A model generated the notes under the pieces. The model made no database searches. It saw only the letters and a list, made by a program, of their open reading frames with translations, and was not told where the DNA came from. DNA of 64,000 nucleotides from positions 22,976,949 to 23,040,948 of the forward strand of contig CM038912.1 in NCBI GenBank assembly GCA_021904315.1, given 5' to 3'. The position numbers and the translations under genes were made by a program. Source of the DNA: Sphagnum magellanicum (taxonomy: Eukaryota > Streptophyta > Sphagnopsida > Sphagnales > Sphagnaceae). This document shows positions 62,751-64,000 of this stretch, piece by piece; the first letter of the stretch is position 1, and each line of letters opens with the position of its first letter.

Positions 62751-63170
62751 CTTTCAGGTCATAGAGTCAAGGCTCTCTCAAGTGGTGTGAAGTAACTCAA
62801 ACATATACCACCCGGGTTAAGTAAAGACAGGGGTAAGTGTGACATATGCACCAACCAGTTGGGTAACAGCATCCATCCCCAGCAGTGCTGAGTGTGTGAC
62901 CCCCTGCACACTAAAATTGAATGACGAAAAGTCAAAACATACTGGTCTGTCTCAACAAAAGGGTCTTTTGGGCTGGCAATTTTTTTGCACAGTTTCCTGA
63001 GACTGGAAACACACAGCCACAGTAAAGCTGGTGCACCGCCAGAGGAGAAGAGTGTAACATATGCTCTGGCTCTTGCTCCCTGTTTCTCATGGGTCAATCA
63101 TAATGATTGGTACAGGTGGTTTGCCATTACTAGTTTCCTATCTACCTGTTTGCAGTCCTGGCTTTAGTTT
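62751..63170. other. GC-richer patch, unidentified (possible mobile-element remnant)
   Basis: Composition rises sharply compared with flanks (CACCCGGGTTAAG, CCCCAGCAGTGCTGAG, GCACCGCCAGAGGAG). A 112-codon frame on the minus strand has no recognised domain. No terminal repeats could be defined. A minus-strand CTTAACCCGGGTGG also occurs on the plus strand near 46956. Confidence 0.35.
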
Positions 63171-64000
63171 TATGAGTGAGTGAGGTTGCAGAAAAAGTGA
63201 ATAACTAAACTTCGATATGAGAAAGAAATTTTTTTCCTGTGTCACATCATGGATCCAACTCAACCCCTTCCCTTGTTAACCATGATTGTTTTGCTGGAAA
63301 ACCTAATCTGGAATTGATGATGATGGGTGGCCTAATCCATCACTCAATGGTGTCTCATAACAATGCATCAGCTTTTTTACATCAGCTTCATAAAGTGCCC
63401 ATAATATGTGCTATGATGGAATACTCCACACTCCATTTGTCTATTATTATTATTATTATTATTTTCAACAAATGGAAGAGAATCCATTGCAAAGAGGAAA
63501 ACCGTAAATTATTATTATTATTTTTTTGTCATTGTAAAACCAAAGGTTATCAACAAAATCAAATATTTGCCCAATATTGGTTTCACCTTTCAACATGCAG
63601 ACTCCCCTCATAATTTCCAAAGAGGTGCAAACGAGCTAAACTCTCAAGGATTCAAACCAGGGTTAGCCGGTTCTTCCTTTTTTTCAGAACCGACAACACA
63701 AAGGGGGCAAGTTATTTGTGAAATTATTTTTTCAGTCTCACACAAGGTATCACATAATCACGGATTTTGAGACTTTTTGAGACCCACCTATTATCAATTT
63801 GCTTGTTACTTTTCTAATAATACACACTCGGTCAGCATAAGAGTGGACTTTGAAATACCCCACCTAATATCCGACTTGATAACCACCTAATATAACATCA
63901 AGATAGGTAAAACATATCCCAAAAGAAAATATTCACTCTTCAAGCACATCTCATAATTGCCCTAGTTGAAAACCAACCATTTAACCCTTAACCCTTGTTG
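63171..64000. other. Intergenic DNA to window end with (TTA)n
   Basis: A (TTA)7 run lies at about 63441-63462. Short frames on the plus strand have no recognised domain. Confidence 0.45.

Noticed and set aside
62759-63097. 112-codon minus-strand frame
   Set aside because: No domain or plausible start context was recognised; it lies in a patch that looks like mobile-element debris.
63620-63665. B-box-like GGATTCAAACC near the window end
   Set aside because: No A box or cloverleaf accompanies it at the right spacing.

Overview
This is a eukaryotic nuclear window, almost certainly from a land plant or a close streptophyte relative. The evidence is GT-AG introns of about 100-1200 bp, plant-type genes (a DRP3-class dynamin and a filament-like plant protein), plant-type telomere motifs (CCCTAAA and its complement) scattered in the non-coding DNA, and a Ty3/Gypsy-type retroelement. 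The compact introns inside an AT-rich, repeat-filled genome would fit a seed-free plant (bryophyte, lycophyte or fern), but nothing here fixes the species.

Layout. (1) 1-3267: end of an old Ty3/Gypsy LTR retroelement on the minus strand, cut by the window edge. (2) 3.3-21.5 kb: AT-rich intergenic DNA made largely of diverged minisatellites (a TAAACC/TTGGCAAAAC array, a degenerate telomere-like block, a ~65-bp array, a GGTTATT array and a CCTAGG array). It also holds a candidate non-autonomous Helitron, a tRNA-derived SINE-like head and two tandem copies of a TIR element. (3) 21.5-45.5 kb: a gene island with higher GC. CDC123 (minus, 2 exons) and DRP3 (plus, about 21 exons) are divergent and share about 1.1 kb of upstream DNA. 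DRP3 and an FPP gene (minus, 9 coding exons) are convergent. (4) 45.5-64 kb: repeat-rich and AT-rich intergenic DNA with several minisatellites, a long-arm foldback element around 50.2-51.2 kb and a third copy of the TIR family. No further credible protein-coding gene was found there.

The three genes are housekeeping or cell-structure genes: CDC123 for assembly of translation initiation factor eIF2, DRP3 for fission of mitochondria and peroxisomes, and FPP for a long coiled-coil protein. They are not an operon and share no evident pathway. Exon models were built by hand from conserved protein sequence, splice signals and codon phase; every junction given keeps frame. No tRNA, rRNA or CRISPR was found. 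Nothing amounts to a clear new biological system. The most novel material is the mobile and repeat DNA (Helitron candidate, TIR family, foldback element) and some gene-structure oddities: a GC-AG intron, a possible alternative DRP3 C-terminus, and a duplicated palindrome in the shared promoter.
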